The position numbers were made by a program, and so were the translations under genes. Source: Methanoculleus methanifontis (GTDB lineage: Archaea; Halobacteriota; Methanomicrobia; Methanomicrobiales; Methanoculleaceae). Taken from it: a stretch of 64,000 nucleotides of DNA. The notes beneath the pieces were generated by a model, which had not been told where the DNA came from, made no database searches, and saw nothing but the letters and a program-made list of their open reading frames with translations. Positions 35,201-43,629 of this stretch are shown here, one piece after another. Positions within the stretch are counted from its first letter, which is position 1. Every line of letters starts with the position of its first letter. The DNA lies in the NCBI RefSeq assembly GCF_030464365.1, contig NZ_VCYI01000008.1, positions 62,001 to 126,000 on the forward strand, in the 5' to 3' direction.

Positions 35201-35446
35201 GCGGGGCTAAAGGACTGTTTCGCCTGCTTCCCCGCCTCGCAACGGAGTAGCGTCGAGGATGTCCGCGAGGTGGTGAAGACCGCTCTCGCCTGGACGCAGC
35301 GGTATCTTTCCAGGATACGCGCCGGATGCTTCCCGCCCCGGTCGGACACGCGTTCCTGCCCGCCCTACTGCGGGTTCAAGACCGTCTGCCGGTTTGACGC
35401 CCTGCGGCTGCTTAACGCGGAGGTGATTCCCGATGGGACTGACTGA
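32294..35446 (+). CDS. AddB/RexB-like helicase-nuclease subunit with iron-sulfur nuclease domain
   Basis: A 1050-aa protein. The N-terminal helicase-like part begins VFIVPTSHLAREI, without a canonical Walker A, as in the alphaproteobacterial AddB branch. The C-terminal RecB-type PD-(D/E)XK nuclease shows LVHRIAY, then DYKTGSS near 913-919. Cys in GDCPFRFYLERVL and three C-terminal cysteines in SCPPYCGFKTVC fit the iron-staple cluster of AddB nucleases. A 13-residue segment RTV(YI/FV)YGLFEPMP occurs twice, 24 residues apart (near 179-215). It overlaps the AddA-like gene by 14 nt; together they should process double-strand DNA ends. Confidence 0.85.
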   Translation: MSPAVLYRQLPGEGLEAFIAEFRKVAARDPFGTVFIVPTSHLAREIVRRLGEEGAPVVADTVTTLSGFARKIFLDRATSETLISGTESRLILTRLLASGRYPLLSGTGAINELATLFEVILMRKVNYPAALGDLATAKCVEIARLFDAYRRFLDEHDLVDESTLFARVVRMLSDTGWFRTVYIYGLFEPMPRAGGSHHLCPLRTVFVYGLFEPMPLERDLLFALRESAEEFHYSIPYDGNPAVFADDGEWLLPDTVISGDAPDTRRSRLAAQFSRSEPVDCGGCVRLAERRDRLDEVRAIAQEIRDLVAADVRPDEIAVAFPDFASVLPYVEEVFPDFGIPYAASDGLPLSASPLVRALLDIAAVPAHGYRRADVVALVTSPYLPVTCGCELDLLSREARITAGHWDERLTVLARAVEEERERPDIPELVKSRLAAKAASIESARDTIRMLFADLSALEGTKTIADHTAAYRSLLERWQAPVMPENGDPDLLDDEARVLGEFIDIIAAFERFARLLPDAEISLAEFSSLLEQVAGETRTAGRRNNGGVWVVGVREVAHLAIPYLFIGNLVEGVMPRLTTRLPFTTDAETRRLGTRSREDILREERYYFTAALLSGRSGVYLSYPATDGATPVIGSGFVDAVREVFSPETWGSGDFPDSGLAAARRAGALLARRETPDRMPPGLSVREAVRRLNIENYHRRAGYDSPYDGMLGDDPTIVAALAERFGDGAVFSPTALETYGDCPFRFYLERVLGLAPLPEADPDLTAQERGALVHRIAYRFYSGWTCDGNGPVTGACYADALRRLLEAGREETDRFAFETPAWVADKEHLLGSPAAGKGLLERFLQHETEVAASRFVPHAFEVSFGLPLVPGEVDAISTPDAVAIPLGTETIRLRGRVDRVDVLPEGRFIITDYKTGSSHIRLKDIEAGRALQLPLYLLAVERLTGMEGVAGTYYTLRRGEVTNKPVFWDAGLKDCFACFPASQRSSVEDVREVVKTALAWTQRYLSRIRAGCFPPRSDTRSCPPYCGFKTVCRFDALRLLNAEVIPDGTD

Positions 35447-38400
35447 ACGCCAGGCGCGGGTCGCGCTCGACCACTCGAGGAGTACGTGCGTCACCGCCGG
35501 TGCGGGGACGGGGAAGACGCACGTCCTGGTGCAGAAGTACCTCAGCCTGCTTGAGTCCGGTGTCGGCGTCGACAACATCCTCGCGCTGACCTTCACCGAG
35601 AAGGCGGCCGGCGAGATGAAAGTCCGGGTCCGCCAGGCGATCGCGGAGAAGGAGGGCGAGCGGTGGGACGCGATCCGCGACGAGTTTCTGTGGGCGAAGA
35701 TCTCGACTTTCCACTCCTTCTGCGCCTCGGTTCTCCGGGAGTTCCCCATTGAGGCCGCCGTGGGGCCGTCCTTCGCCGTCCTTGACGAGCGGGAGGCGTT
35801 CCGGCTCCGTGAGGAGGCGATCGACGATCTCATCCACGGCGATCCGCCCGCGGCGTGCCGGGACGCGGTGATCGGCGCTCTCCGGGCTGTCGGAGCCTAC
35901 GAACTGAAGAACTACCTCGAGGCGCTGTACTCCCGCCGCGGGGCTGCGGAAGCGTTCTTTGCCGCGCTCGCGGAGAGCGAGGAGAGGGTGCTTGACGCCT
36001 GGCGGGCGGCCGTGGAGCGGCACCGGGAGGCGGCGTCCGGGGAGTTCTTCGCCCGGGCAGGCGACGCAATCGCAACCCTCCGGGACCTTGGTGCCCGCTA
36101 CCCGGACGAGCGGGACACCGCCGGAGCCTACCTCCGGGCGATCGAGCCCTGTCTCGTCGGTGAGATCGCGGTCGCCGAACTTGCCGGGGTTCACGACGAG
36201 TCACGTTTCCGCAGGAACATGGGACAGAAGAAGAACTGGACAGGGGACGACCTCAAAAACCTCCGAGAGGCCTACGGCGTTCTCGACCAGTGCCTCAAAG
36301 ACCACGGAGACGCCTGCTCCCTCACCCTTGATGCGTCCGACCCCTTCACCCGGGCGACGCTCGACTTCCTCCACGACCTCGCTACAGTCTTCTCGGTCTT
36401 TCTTGGCGCGGTCGATGCCGAGAAACGGCGACACAACGCCCTCGACTTCGACGATCTGGTGAACCGCACCCACCGGCTCTTTTGCGACCGGGAGGATATC
36501 GTTGCGGCGCACTTTCGGAGCCGGTTCCGGTATATCCTGGTCGACGAGTTCCAGGACACCGATCCCGTCCAGATCGCCATCATCCGCGCCATCCTCGGCA
36601 ATTCCGCGAACCTCTTTGTCGTCGGCGACCCGAAACAGTCCATCTACCTCTTCCGGGAGGCCGACGTGACGCAGTTTGGGCATACCCGTGACCTGATCGA
36701 GCGTGATCTCGGCGGGGAGACGATCGCGCTCGACGTCAACTTCCGGAGCACTCCTGAGGTCGTCGAGTTCACGAATGCCGTCTTTTCCGCCCTGATGGCG
36801 GAGGCCGGCCGTCCCTGGGAGTTCCTCTACGAACCGCTGCATGCGTTCCGCCGAGACGATGCCGGCTCGGTCGAACTCCTTCTCTCCCCAAAGATCAGAG
36901 ACCGGGCGGCCGGCCGCCGGACCGAGGCGGAGATGGTTGCACGTAAGATCCGCTCCCTTGTCGAGCGGGGGGAGAAACCGGTCTGCCGCGACGGGGAAGC
37001 CCGGCCGGCAGGCTACGGCGACGTTGCTGTTCTCCTCGAGCGGCGGACGAACCTCGCCTACTACGAATGGGCGCTCGCCCGCTACGGCGTTCCCTACAAC
37101 GTCCACGCGGGGCTCGGATTCTACGAGCGCCAGGAGGTCTACGACCTCTACAATATCCTCCGGTTCCTTGTAAACGACCTGGACGACGCGGCCCTCTACG
37201 GCGTGCTCCGGTCGCCCTATTTCGGGTTCTCCGACGCCCGGCTCTTTCATATTGCCCGGGCTGCGGGGAGTTCTCTCTGGGAGCGGCTGCAGGCGGCGGA
37301 GGAGCCGGCGGCGGCAACCCTCCGCGACTGGCTCTCGCTTTCCCGCAGGCTCCCGCCTGCCCGCCTCCTCCGCCGGATTGTCGAGACCTCAGGGATCTAT
37401 CTCGTCTTCGGCGGGATAGCCGGGGGCGAGCAGGCCGCGGCGAACGTTGAGAAACTGATCGCCCTCGCAAGGGATGCCGACTGCGCCACGCTTCCAGGGT
37501 TTGTCGCGGAACTCGGCCGCTCCATCGACGACGCAGAGCGGGAAGGCGATGCCCCCCTCGACCTCGCATCCGCGGACGCTGTCTCGATCATGACGGTGCA
37601 TGCCGCGAAGGGGCTCGAGTTCCCGGTCGTCGTCGTTCCCGACCTCGCGGAGACACCGCGGTCCGGCGGGGGCACGATCATGGTAGAGGAGGGGCTGCTG
37701 CTCGGGGTTTCGATACCGAACCCGGCAGACGATCACGAGCGCGAGGAGACGCCCGTCCTCCGGCTCCTCAAGGACGAATACCGGCAGAAGGGGGAGGCGG
37801 AGCGTAAACGCCTCTTCTACGTCGCGGTCACCCGGGCAGAGGATCACCTGATCCTCTGCGGGGAGATGCCGAACGCGGTCCCGGAGAGCCTCGCGGACGG
37901 CAAGACCCGGATGGCCTGGCTCGCGCACTGCCTGGGGCTCTGCGATGAGGTCTACGCCCGGGGCGAAGCCGTCCTCGGGACGCTCCGCATCCCGCTCACC
38001 CTCGACCCCGCGGCGATCCCGGTCGACGTGCAGGAGACCGCCCCGGTCTGCCTGCCGGTGCCCGACGACGTCCCCGCGGCGCCCGTCCCGGTGGGCATTC
38101 CTTCCAATGGGAAGAAGGAGCGGGTCTACTCGGCAAGCGAGCTTGAGGCGTACCTCCGTGGCCCGGCGGAGTCCCGATCGACCGCGGATGACGCGCTGAC
38201 CCGCGGTCTGGTCGTCCACGAGGTCTTCCGCGGCCGCGATCCCGCCGCGGTGCTGCGGCGGTACGGGCTGGACCCTGCCGGGGCTGCGGAGTACCAGGAA
38301 CTCTACGTCCGGTTCCTTGCATCGCCCCTGATGCGGGGGATCGTCCGCGACCACCGCGAGGTGCCGTTTTCGGCCCGGGTGAACGGGTTTGCGTTCAGGG

Positions 38401-38663
38401 GGGTCATCGACCGGCTGGTGCAGCGGCAAAACGGCACCTGGATGCTCATCGATTACAAGACCGGGACGCCGGGGGACGCCGGGGAGTATGCGATCCAGAT
38501 GACCATCTACCGCCGCGCCGCTGGCCAGATTCTCGGGGGTCCGGTCACGCCCTACCTCTATTTCGTCGATGCCGACCGCTGGGCGGAGATCGAGGTGGAC
38601 GAGGATCTGGTCTTTGCCGAGATCTCCCGTGCGATCAGCGGGATCGAGGAAGAAGGTCTTTGA
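35433..38663 (+). CDS. AddA-like UvrD-family helicase-nuclease subunit
   Basis: A 1076-aa superfamily 1A helicase. Motif I TAGAGTGKT near the N-terminus, motif Ia ALTFTEKAAGEM, motif II LVDEFQDTDPVQ, motif III VVGDPKQSIYLFR, motif V MTVHAAKGLEFPVVV, motif VI YVAVTRAEDHLIL. A C-terminal PD-(D/E)XK nuclease has FRGVIDRL and LIDYKTGTPGD. It overlaps the preceding AddB-like frame, giving the AddAB arrangement in which both subunits carry a nuclease and AddA is the motor. Most archaea resect ends with HerA-NurA/Mre11-Rad50, so this pair is a notable bacterial-type system. Confidence 0.9.
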   Translation: MGLTERQARVALDHSRSTCVTAGAGTGKTHVLVQKYLSLLESGVGVDNILALTFTEKAAGEMKVRVRQAIAEKEGERWDAIRDEFLWAKISTFHSFCASVLREFPIEAAVGPSFAVLDEREAFRLREEAIDDLIHGDPPAACRDAVIGALRAVGAYELKNYLEALYSRRGAAEAFFAALAESEERVLDAWRAAVERHREAASGEFFARAGDAIATLRDLGARYPDERDTAGAYLRAIEPCLVGEIAVAELAGVHDESRFRRNMGQKKNWTGDDLKNLREAYGVLDQCLKDHGDACSLTLDASDPFTRATLDFLHDLATVFSVFLGAVDAEKRRHNALDFDDLVNRTHRLFCDREDIVAAHFRSRFRYILVDEFQDTDPVQIAIIRAILGNSANLFVVGDPKQSIYLFREADVTQFGHTRDLIERDLGGETIALDVNFRSTPEVVEFTNAVFSALMAEAGRPWEFLYEPLHAFRRDDAGSVELLLSPKIRDRAAGRRTEAEMVARKIRSLVERGEKPVCRDGEARPAGYGDVAVLLERRTNLAYYEWALARYGVPYNVHAGLGFYERQEVYDLYNILRFLVNDLDDAALYGVLRSPYFGFSDARLFHIARAAGSSLWERLQAAEEPAAATLRDWLSLSRRLPPARLLRRIVETSGIYLVFGGIAGGEQAAANVEKLIALARDADCATLPGFVAELGRSIDDAEREGDAPLDLASADAVSIMTVHAAKGLEFPVVVVPDLAETPRSGGGTIMVEEGLLLGVSIPNPADDHEREETPVLRLLKDEYRQKGEAERKRLFYVAVTRAEDHLILCGEMPNAVPESLADGKTRMAWLAHCLGLCDEVYARGEAVLGTLRIPLTLDPAAIPVDVQETAPVCLPVPDDVPAAPVPVGIPSNGKKERVYSASELEAYLRGPAESRSTADDALTRGLVVHEVFRGRDPAAVLRRYGLDPAGAAEYQELYVRFLASPLMRGIVRDHREVPFSARVNGFAFRGVIDRLVQRQNGTWMLIDYKTGTPGDAGEYAIQMTIYRRAAGQILGGPVTPYLYFVDADRWAEIEVDEDLVFAEISRAISGIEEEGL

Positions 38664-38977
38664 CGGCGGGAGCCGGTTCTTCGGATCTCCGATGCGTCCC
38701 GGTTCCTCGCGTTCAGGAATCGTCTGGTTCACGGGTATGCAACTGTGCCCGATGAGGTTGTCCGGACGTCATCGAAGGATACCTGTCCGTCCTCTCCGGC
38801 GAAGCGCGGTCTCTCCCGGGAGAGCATGAGTAAGGCCGGACGGAGAGACCTTTTCCGGGTTCTGCAGCAAGGATGTGCCGTAACCGTTACCCTGTCGCGC
38901 TTCGTCCGCGATACGCGACCGGTCGGTTCTCGCCGGTTATGTGAGGAGCGGCGCTTGCCGCACCGCGGCCTCGCCGC
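38664..38977. other. Intergenic region, 314 bp
   Basis: Between the AddA-like gene and the convergent small acidic gene. I see no gene or clear signal. Confidence 0.5.
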
Positions 38978-39139
38978 TCAGTCGTACAGCCCGATCGCCA
39001 GGTAGTCGTCGTCGGAGAGTTCGTCCCAGAGTTCGAGGACGACCGAGCCGTCGTCCAGGACGTCGCCGGGGATGATCCATTCGGAGTCGACTTCCCTGAC
39101 TTCTTCAACCCCGTCCGCGGTTCTCACGAGCACGTTCAT
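38978..39139 (-). CDS. Small acidic protein
   Basis: A 53-aa acidic frame with AGGAG 5 nt before the ATG at 39139 (the frame is open to 39175). It reads like a small beta-rich folded protein (EWIIPGDVLDDGSVVLELWDEL). Family not recognised. The good ribosome binding site and codon use argue that it is real. Confidence 0.6.
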   Translation of the reverse strand: MNVLVRTADGVEEVREVDSEWIIPGDVLDDGSVVLELWDELSDDDYLAIGLYD

Positions 39140-39203
39140 GGTATCTCCTGTTGCGTCCGGTTCCACCCGGATCATGCTCTCCTGGAGCGTTTTCCCTGGC
39201 GAT

Positions 39204-39860
39204 CTATCTTCCGGCGGGGCAGGCGAGTTCGCAGGCCCGGCAGTGGTCGATCCGTTTCCTCCCGGAGTTCTTGTCGGCGTTCATCCGCGCCAGGCACCGC
39301 TCCCGGCTGAACCTGCAGGTGGGGAAGGCGTCCATCGGGCAGGCGCGGGTGCAGTACCCCTCGCAGCCGGCGCAGGGAGCTTCTCCCTCTGGTGATGGTT
39401 CTTCGGGGTGGTTCAGGTCGGCCCAGACCGCCCGGAACCGGACTTTCGGCCCGTAGCCCGGGACGATGACGAGGTTGTTTCTCCCCATCCTCCCGATCCC
39501 CGCCATGCAGGCTGCGTCTTTGAGGTAGATCCCGCCGTCATGGAGCTGGTAGGGGATGAGGCGGGCGCTGACTCCGTACTCGTCCTGCAGCCAGCGGGCG
39601 AGGTTTTTGCCGGTATTCCCGAGGATCCGGTCGCCGGGCGTCCCCCGGCCCGGCTCCCAGAGGTCGAGCTCGGGGTGCTCCGGGTCGTGAGAGAGGCCGA
39701 GGACGATGTAGGTGCCGCGGTCCTGCGAGCCCGGGCGTTTCTCCGCGACGGCCGAGGGGCAGTCGACGAGCCTCTTTGCCGCCACGGTGCCCGCTACGTC
39801 TGCGCCGAGTTCATGCGCCTTTCGGATGGCCGCCCTGATGATCTCGGGGTCGTTGGGCAT
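39204..39860 (-). CDS. QueG-like double [4Fe-4S] protein
   Basis: A 218-aa protein related to the C-terminal half of epoxyqueuosine reductase. Two ferredoxin-type motifs near the end: CAGCEGYCTRACP with a later C, and CRACELACPAGR. Upstream, GIYLKDAACMAGIGRMGRNNLVI matches the QueG-family segment that contacts the corrinoid. It is shorter than QueG (about 350 aa), and archaea normally make archaeosine, so the true reaction is uncertain; a reductase using iron-sulfur clusters and perhaps a corrinoid is the best reading. The frame is open to 39902; I prefer the Met at 39860. Confidence 0.72.
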   Translation of the reverse strand: MPNDPEIIRAAIRKAHELGADVAGTVAAKRLVDCPSAVAEKRPGSQDRGTYIVLGLSHDPEHPELDLWEPGRGTPGDRILGNTGKNLARWLQDEYGVSARLIPYQLHDGGIYLKDAACMAGIGRMGRNNLVIVPGYGPKVRFRAVWADLNHPEEPSPEGEAPCAGCEGYCTRACPMDAFPTCRFSRERCLARMNADKNSGRKRIDHCRACELACPAGR

Positions 39861-40002
39861 AGTGGAGGGTGGGGGACGGGAGGTGAAGAAGGGAGCGGTC
39901 ATCCGGGCTACAGGGGGCGCGCCACCCGTTCTACCCTGTCCGGGGGATATGGTTGTGGATCACCTCTTTATGCGATTGTTTCCAACGGGGGGCTTGATCG
40001 CA

Positions 40003-40458
40003 ATGACCCCAAGAATCCTCATAGCGTTTGACGGGTCCAGCACAGCCGGGCTGGCAGTAGCGCGAGCGGTTGAATGGTTCGCTGCCGATAGCGAGTTTCA
40101 TGCGGTCTATGTCCACGGTACGGGCGAGACGATCCGGATCCCGGTGGCGATCCCCCCGCATGCCGCTACCAGAGGGCTTGACCCCGAGCCCGAGCTGGAG
40201 CGACGGATCGAGAAGCAGGAACGTGAGTTCATCGAGAAAAAGATCCGGGACCTGACGGATGAGCACGGGGTGCAGATCCGGCTGCACTGGCGCCGGGGTG
40301 ACCCGCGGCACGAGGTTGTCCAGGCCGCAACGGATGTGAGTGCCGATGTCGTCGTGATCGGTTCCCGCGGCCATGGAAAGATATCCCGGCTCCTCCTTGG
40401 GAGCGTCAGCTCCTTTGTGGTGGAGCATGCGCCGGTCTCGACGCTCGTTGTCCGGTGA
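40003..40458 (+). CDS. Universal stress protein (UspA family)
   Basis: A 151-aa UspA-fold protein. It starts MTPRILIAFDGSSTAG and has the ATP-binding loop GSRGHGKISRLLLGSVSSFV, matching the G-2x-G-9x-G-S/T pattern. The ATG at 40003 is preceded by GGGGGCTTGATC, resembling the anti-SD. Function in stress is generic; no operon partner. Confidence 0.9.
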   Translation: MTPRILIAFDGSSTAGLAVARAVEWFAADSEFHAVYVHGTGETIRIPVAIPPHAATRGLDPEPELERRIEKQEREFIEKKIRDLTDEHGVQIRLHWRRGDPRHEVVQAATDVSADVVVIGSRGHGKISRLLLGSVSSFVVEHAPVSTLVVR

Positions 40459-40713
40459 TCCGCCCGGACCCGGGAGTGGTGCCGGCACCTCTCCGGCCCC
40501 TGTCAATTGACCGCCAGCGGCACAGGCAGGGTCCCGGTCGAGGTCTTCATCGCCTTGATGCCGGAGAGTCCTACCCGGTTCGGGCGAGGATGGGTTCAAG
40601 ATGCTCTTCTACACCGTCCCCTCCCCCGACGACGGCCCGGCAGGATACGAAGTGCCCCCGGAGTGAAGGGGCGGGGCACATAATTTGCAGCGCCTCTGCC
40701 CCCGGGCGAAGCC

Positions 40714-40741
40714 ATTATTACTAATCCAGATTAGTAATAAT
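40714..40741. promoter_or_regulatory. Perfect 12-bp inverted repeat at the start of the DUF234 ATPase
   Basis: ATTATTACTAAT and ATTAGTAATAAT separated by CCAG. It ends two bases before the ATG at 40743 and is the only AT-rich DNA there, so it probably overlaps the promoter or transcription start. Confidence 0.65.
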
Positions 40742-40742
40742 C

Positions 40743-42113
40743 ATGATTAGGGAGTTCATCGACCGCGAGACCGAGCGTGCCCTCCTCGAGGAAGAGTGGC
40801 GAAAGGACGGCGGCAGGCTGATCATCCTCTATGGGCGGCGCCGGATCGGCAAGACGCGGCTGGTCACCGAGTTCATCCGCGGGAAAGAAGGTATCCTCCA
40901 CTTTGCCGAGGACACCGCACCGCAGATCCAGATCCGGCGGCTGCAGGAGGAGGTAGCCCGGTTCTTCTCTGACCCGCTCCTTGCAACACTCGAGATCACG
41001 ACCTGGGACCAGCTTTTCACCTACCTCGCCCGGATACCGCTCGCCGAGCGCCGCTACCTCGTCATCGACGAGTTCACCTACCTGATCAAGAATGACCCGG
41101 CCGTCCTCTCCGCGCTCCAGAAAGCCTGGGACACCGCCCTTGCCGGATCGAACTGGTGTATTCTCCTCTCCGGGTCGATGCTTGGCCTGATGGCGGATAG
41201 TGCGCTCTCCTACACCTCACCTCTCTACGGGCGGCGGACCCGGGACATGCTTCTTGGTCCGCTCCAGTTCTGCGACGCACGAACGTTCCTCCCCTCGTTC
41301 TCCTTTCGGGATGCTCTCAAGGCCCACCTGACCCTCGGGGGCATCCCCGAGTACCTCCTCAAGGCCGGGGATCACCCCGACTATGCCACGTTCGTCGAGC
41401 GGGAGTTCTTCAATAAGTATGGCTACTTTTATCGGGAGCCTTACTTCCTCCTCTCGCAGGAGTTTCGGGAACTCAAGACCTACCAGGCAATCCTCAATGC
41501 CATCGCCGTCGGCAATACGGCACCGGGCACCATCGCCCAGTTCTGCGGCATGGACGCCCGCCATCTCTACCCCTACCTCGAGGCGATGACGCGGCTCGGG
41601 ATCATCGAGAAGGAGTTGCCCCTCTTTGGCAGCCGGCGGCAGGGGCTGTACCGGATCAAGGACTGCATCTTCGACTTCTGGTACAACTTCGTCTTTTCGC
41701 ACCGGCAGGCGATCGAGACGGAGAACCATTCGGTCGATGCCGTCGATATGAACCCCTACTTCGGCAAACAGTTCGAGGTCTTCGTGCGGAGCGAGTTCGC
41801 CAGAAAAGTCCTCCCGGGGTATACTACCGGGCGATGGTGGTACCGCGGCGAGGAGATCGATCTCGTCGCTGTCCGGGAGAGCGACGCGAGCATTGTCTTT
41901 GGGGAGTGCAAGTGGGGGAGCCTTACGGAGAGGGAGGCCCGTGGCGTGCTCACGCGCCTCTCTCAGAAAGCGGAGCATGTCCGGCACGATACCTACACCA
42001 GCGAGCGCTTCTGCCTTGTCGCCGGAGATATCAAGGGGAAAGACCGGCTCCGCGAGGAGGGGTTCCTCGTCTACGGCCTCGCGGATATCGAGGCGGCATG
42101 CACCGTCGGGTAG
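40743..42113 (+). CDS. Archaeal STAND-like ATPase with DUF234 C-terminus
   Basis: A 456-aa protein: N-terminal ATPase domain with Walker A GRRRIGKTRLV near 33-43, Walker B YLVIDEFTYL and an LSGS sensor, a helical and winged-helix middle, and a C-terminal DUF234 domain with a PD-(D/E)XK-like arrangement (EIDLVAV, then FGECKWG). Such ATPases are abundant orphan genes in archaea; a role in mobile-element control or DNA transactions has been suggested but not shown. No ribosome binding site is seen because an inverted repeat abuts the ATG. No operon partner. Confidence 0.87.
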   Translation: MIREFIDRETERALLEEEWRKDGGRLIILYGRRRIGKTRLVTEFIRGKEGILHFAEDTAPQIQIRRLQEEVARFFSDPLLATLEITTWDQLFTYLARIPLAERRYLVIDEFTYLIKNDPAVLSALQKAWDTALAGSNWCILLSGSMLGLMADSALSYTSPLYGRRTRDMLLGPLQFCDARTFLPSFSFRDALKAHLTLGGIPEYLLKAGDHPDYATFVEREFFNKYGYFYREPYFLLSQEFRELKTYQAILNAIAVGNTAPGTIAQFCGMDARHLYPYLEAMTRLGIIEKELPLFGSRRQGLYRIKDCIFDFWYNFVFSHRQAIETENHSVDAVDMNPYFGKQFEVFVRSEFARKVLPGYTTGRWWYRGEEIDLVAVRESDASIVFGECKWGSLTEREARGVLTRLSQKAEHVRHDTYTSERFCLVAGDIKGKDRLREEGFLVYGLADIEAACTVG

Positions 42114-42183
42114 TTCCATCCAGGACCGGGCGCTCATTCTCTCTTCTCCTCCGCCTCCCGCCGGACGTTCCCTGTACCCGGCT

Positions 42184-42216
42184 GGACAAATTGTAAATTC
42201 CACTTACAATTTGTCC
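42184..42216. promoter_or_regulatory. Perfect 13-bp inverted repeat next to a TATA box
   Basis: GGACAAATTGTAA and TTACAATTTGTCC separated by ATTCCAC, followed directly by ATATAAGT (42217-42224). It lies between the ATPase and the small gene at 42393 and looks like an operator. Confidence 0.55.
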
Positions 42217-42392
42217 ATATAAGTATGGCTCTGTGAGGGCGATGCGAACTACCTGCTTGAGCATGCCGGGCGGTGCCGAACGCGAACAACACCCTCCGGG
42301 ACTTGAGACTGCATCCGCCGGGCCTAACATTAATACCGGTGGAGCGCCAAATTCACAACGCTGGAAAGCGATCGATATGGGAGGAGTGGAAG

Positions 42393-42596
42393 ATGGAGCC
42401 TGGGAGCCGGAGAACCGGGAAGGAGAACGTTGCGGAACCCGGGTCTTCCTACAGCCTCCCGCGGGATTCGACCGCTCCTTCTTCCGTCGGCCCGTCCGAT
42501 ATGCCGAACCCTGAAGAGCCCCGCCCCTCAGTGCAGGAAGACTTCAGGATGCTCATCGAGCGGCACAAAAAGACGCTCGACCTCCTTGCTGAATAA
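42393..42596 (+). CDS. Small hypothetical protein, 67 aa
   Basis: A 67-aa frame with an excellent ribosome binding site, GGGAGGAG, 6 nt before the ATG. The N-terminal half is Ser/Pro/Arg-rich and probably disordered; the C-terminal part (QEDFRMLIERHKKTLDLLAE) should be a helix. Not recognised. A TATA box and inverted repeat lie 170 bp upstream. It converges on the broken doc gene with a 1-bp gap. Confidence 0.6.
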   Translation: MEPGSRRTGKENVAEPGSSYSLPRDSTAPSSVGPSDMPNPEEPRPSVQEDFRMLIERHKKTLDLLAE

Positions 42597-42597
42597 T

Positions 42598-42979
42598 TCA
42601 TCGACCTCTTTTTACAACCGCGTGCAGCCAGTCGAGAACGTCCTTTCGGGTCTTTTTGCCCCCGGAAACGTCCCGTACAACGGCATTGTTCTCCGCATCG
42701 GAGCTTGCGATGATGTACCGTTCCGGGGTCCTCTTCAGTATGAGAGCTGCGAGCAGAAACGCGATCCGCTTATTTCCCTGAACGAATGCCCTGCTGCAAT
42801 ACCATGGAGCATAAACGCGGCCCTCTCGAACGGGTCGGGAATATGGTTGCCGACGGCGATGACGAAGTCGAGGTTTCCGGGGTTGAGCAGCCGCCCTTCG
42901 AGACCCCGGTCTTGACGCTGCTGGCCCGGATGATCTCGACCTGGAAGCCGACGACTTCCTCGACGGTGAACTCCTCCAT
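42598..42979 (-). pseudogene. doc: Doc/Fic-type toxin gene with two frameshifts
   Basis: Three frames read in succession give a death-on-curing type protein: MEEFTVEEVVGFQVEIIRA in the first; then GRLLNPGNLDFVIAVG and FERAAFMLHGIAAG in the second; then AFVQGNKRIAFLLAALIL and a normal C-terminus in the third. The first shift is at the C-run 42904-42907; the second at about 42786-42793, in the segment that should supply the catalytic His before xFxxGNKR. As written, no active toxin can be made. No Phd-type antitoxin frame is seen upstream. Confidence 0.75.
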
Positions 42980-43182
42980 ACGCTCTCGCAACTCCCCGCC
43001 TGCTCTCCGGGCAGAATGCTGAAATGTTGGGAGTGATTGGGAAAAGGTTGTTCATGCGGCGCCCGTGAATACGTGTCAGGGAATCTGAGATGAGACCCCT
43101 TCTCGATGGTTCCAGGAGGAGACCCCAGAACTTATATGAGCGGGAGCGTGTAGGCTGCACGACACCTGGAGGAGTTGAGAGT

Positions 43183-43629
43183 ATGGAACAGAAAGAATTC
43201 TCGTGCCCGATTCGGAGGGCGTTCGGCCCGGAGATGTGCGGGATGCACCGGCGGCTCCACGAGATGATTGCGGCGCCCGGGCAGCGGATGATCTCCGTGG
43301 TCCGGGGTGCGGGGATCCCGGTCGATATCCGGGACCTCGAGGATGAGGTCGCGGTCGTCGCCGACCTCCCGGGGGTGGCGAGCGGCGACGTCACGATACG
43401 GCTCACCGGCCCAATGGCGTTGCGGATCACCGTCCGACAGAGGGAGGAAGAACGGGAAGGCTACGCCGTCAGGGAGCGGCTGTCCGGCGAGATGACCCGG
43501 GTCGTGAACCTTCCCGCGGAGGTCACGGACGAGGGTGCGGCGGCCGCCCTCCGAAACGGCGTGCTGGCGGTGCGGTTGAGGAAGGTTTTAGAAGAGCAGG
43601 GGGTCGAGATCCCGGTTCGTGAAGGATAG
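43183..43629 (+). CDS. Hsp20 (alpha-crystallin) small heat shock protein
   Basis: A 148-aa small heat shock protein. The alpha-crystallin domain starts at VDIRDLEDEVAVVADLPGV, includes ADLPG and ends near GVLAVRLRKV, the usual GVLxVxxxK motif. It has an N-terminal region with two cysteines and a short C-terminal tail (EIPV) resembling the IxI/V assembly motif. ATG at 43183 has GGAGGAG at about 9 nt; TTATAT at 43132-43137 is a likely TATA box. ATP-independent chaperone in the cytoplasm. Confidence 0.85.
   Translation: MEQKEFSCPIRRAFGPEMCGMHRRLHEMIAAPGQRMISVVRGAGIPVDIRDLEDEVAVVADLPGVASGDVTIRLTGPMALRITVRQREEEREGYAVRERLSGEMTRVVNLPAEVTDEGAAAALRNGVLAVRLRKVLEEQGVEIPVREG

Noticed and set aside
37389-38732. 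447-codon leftward frame inside the AddA-like gene
   Set aside because: Antisense shadow of a gene with all helicase motifs.
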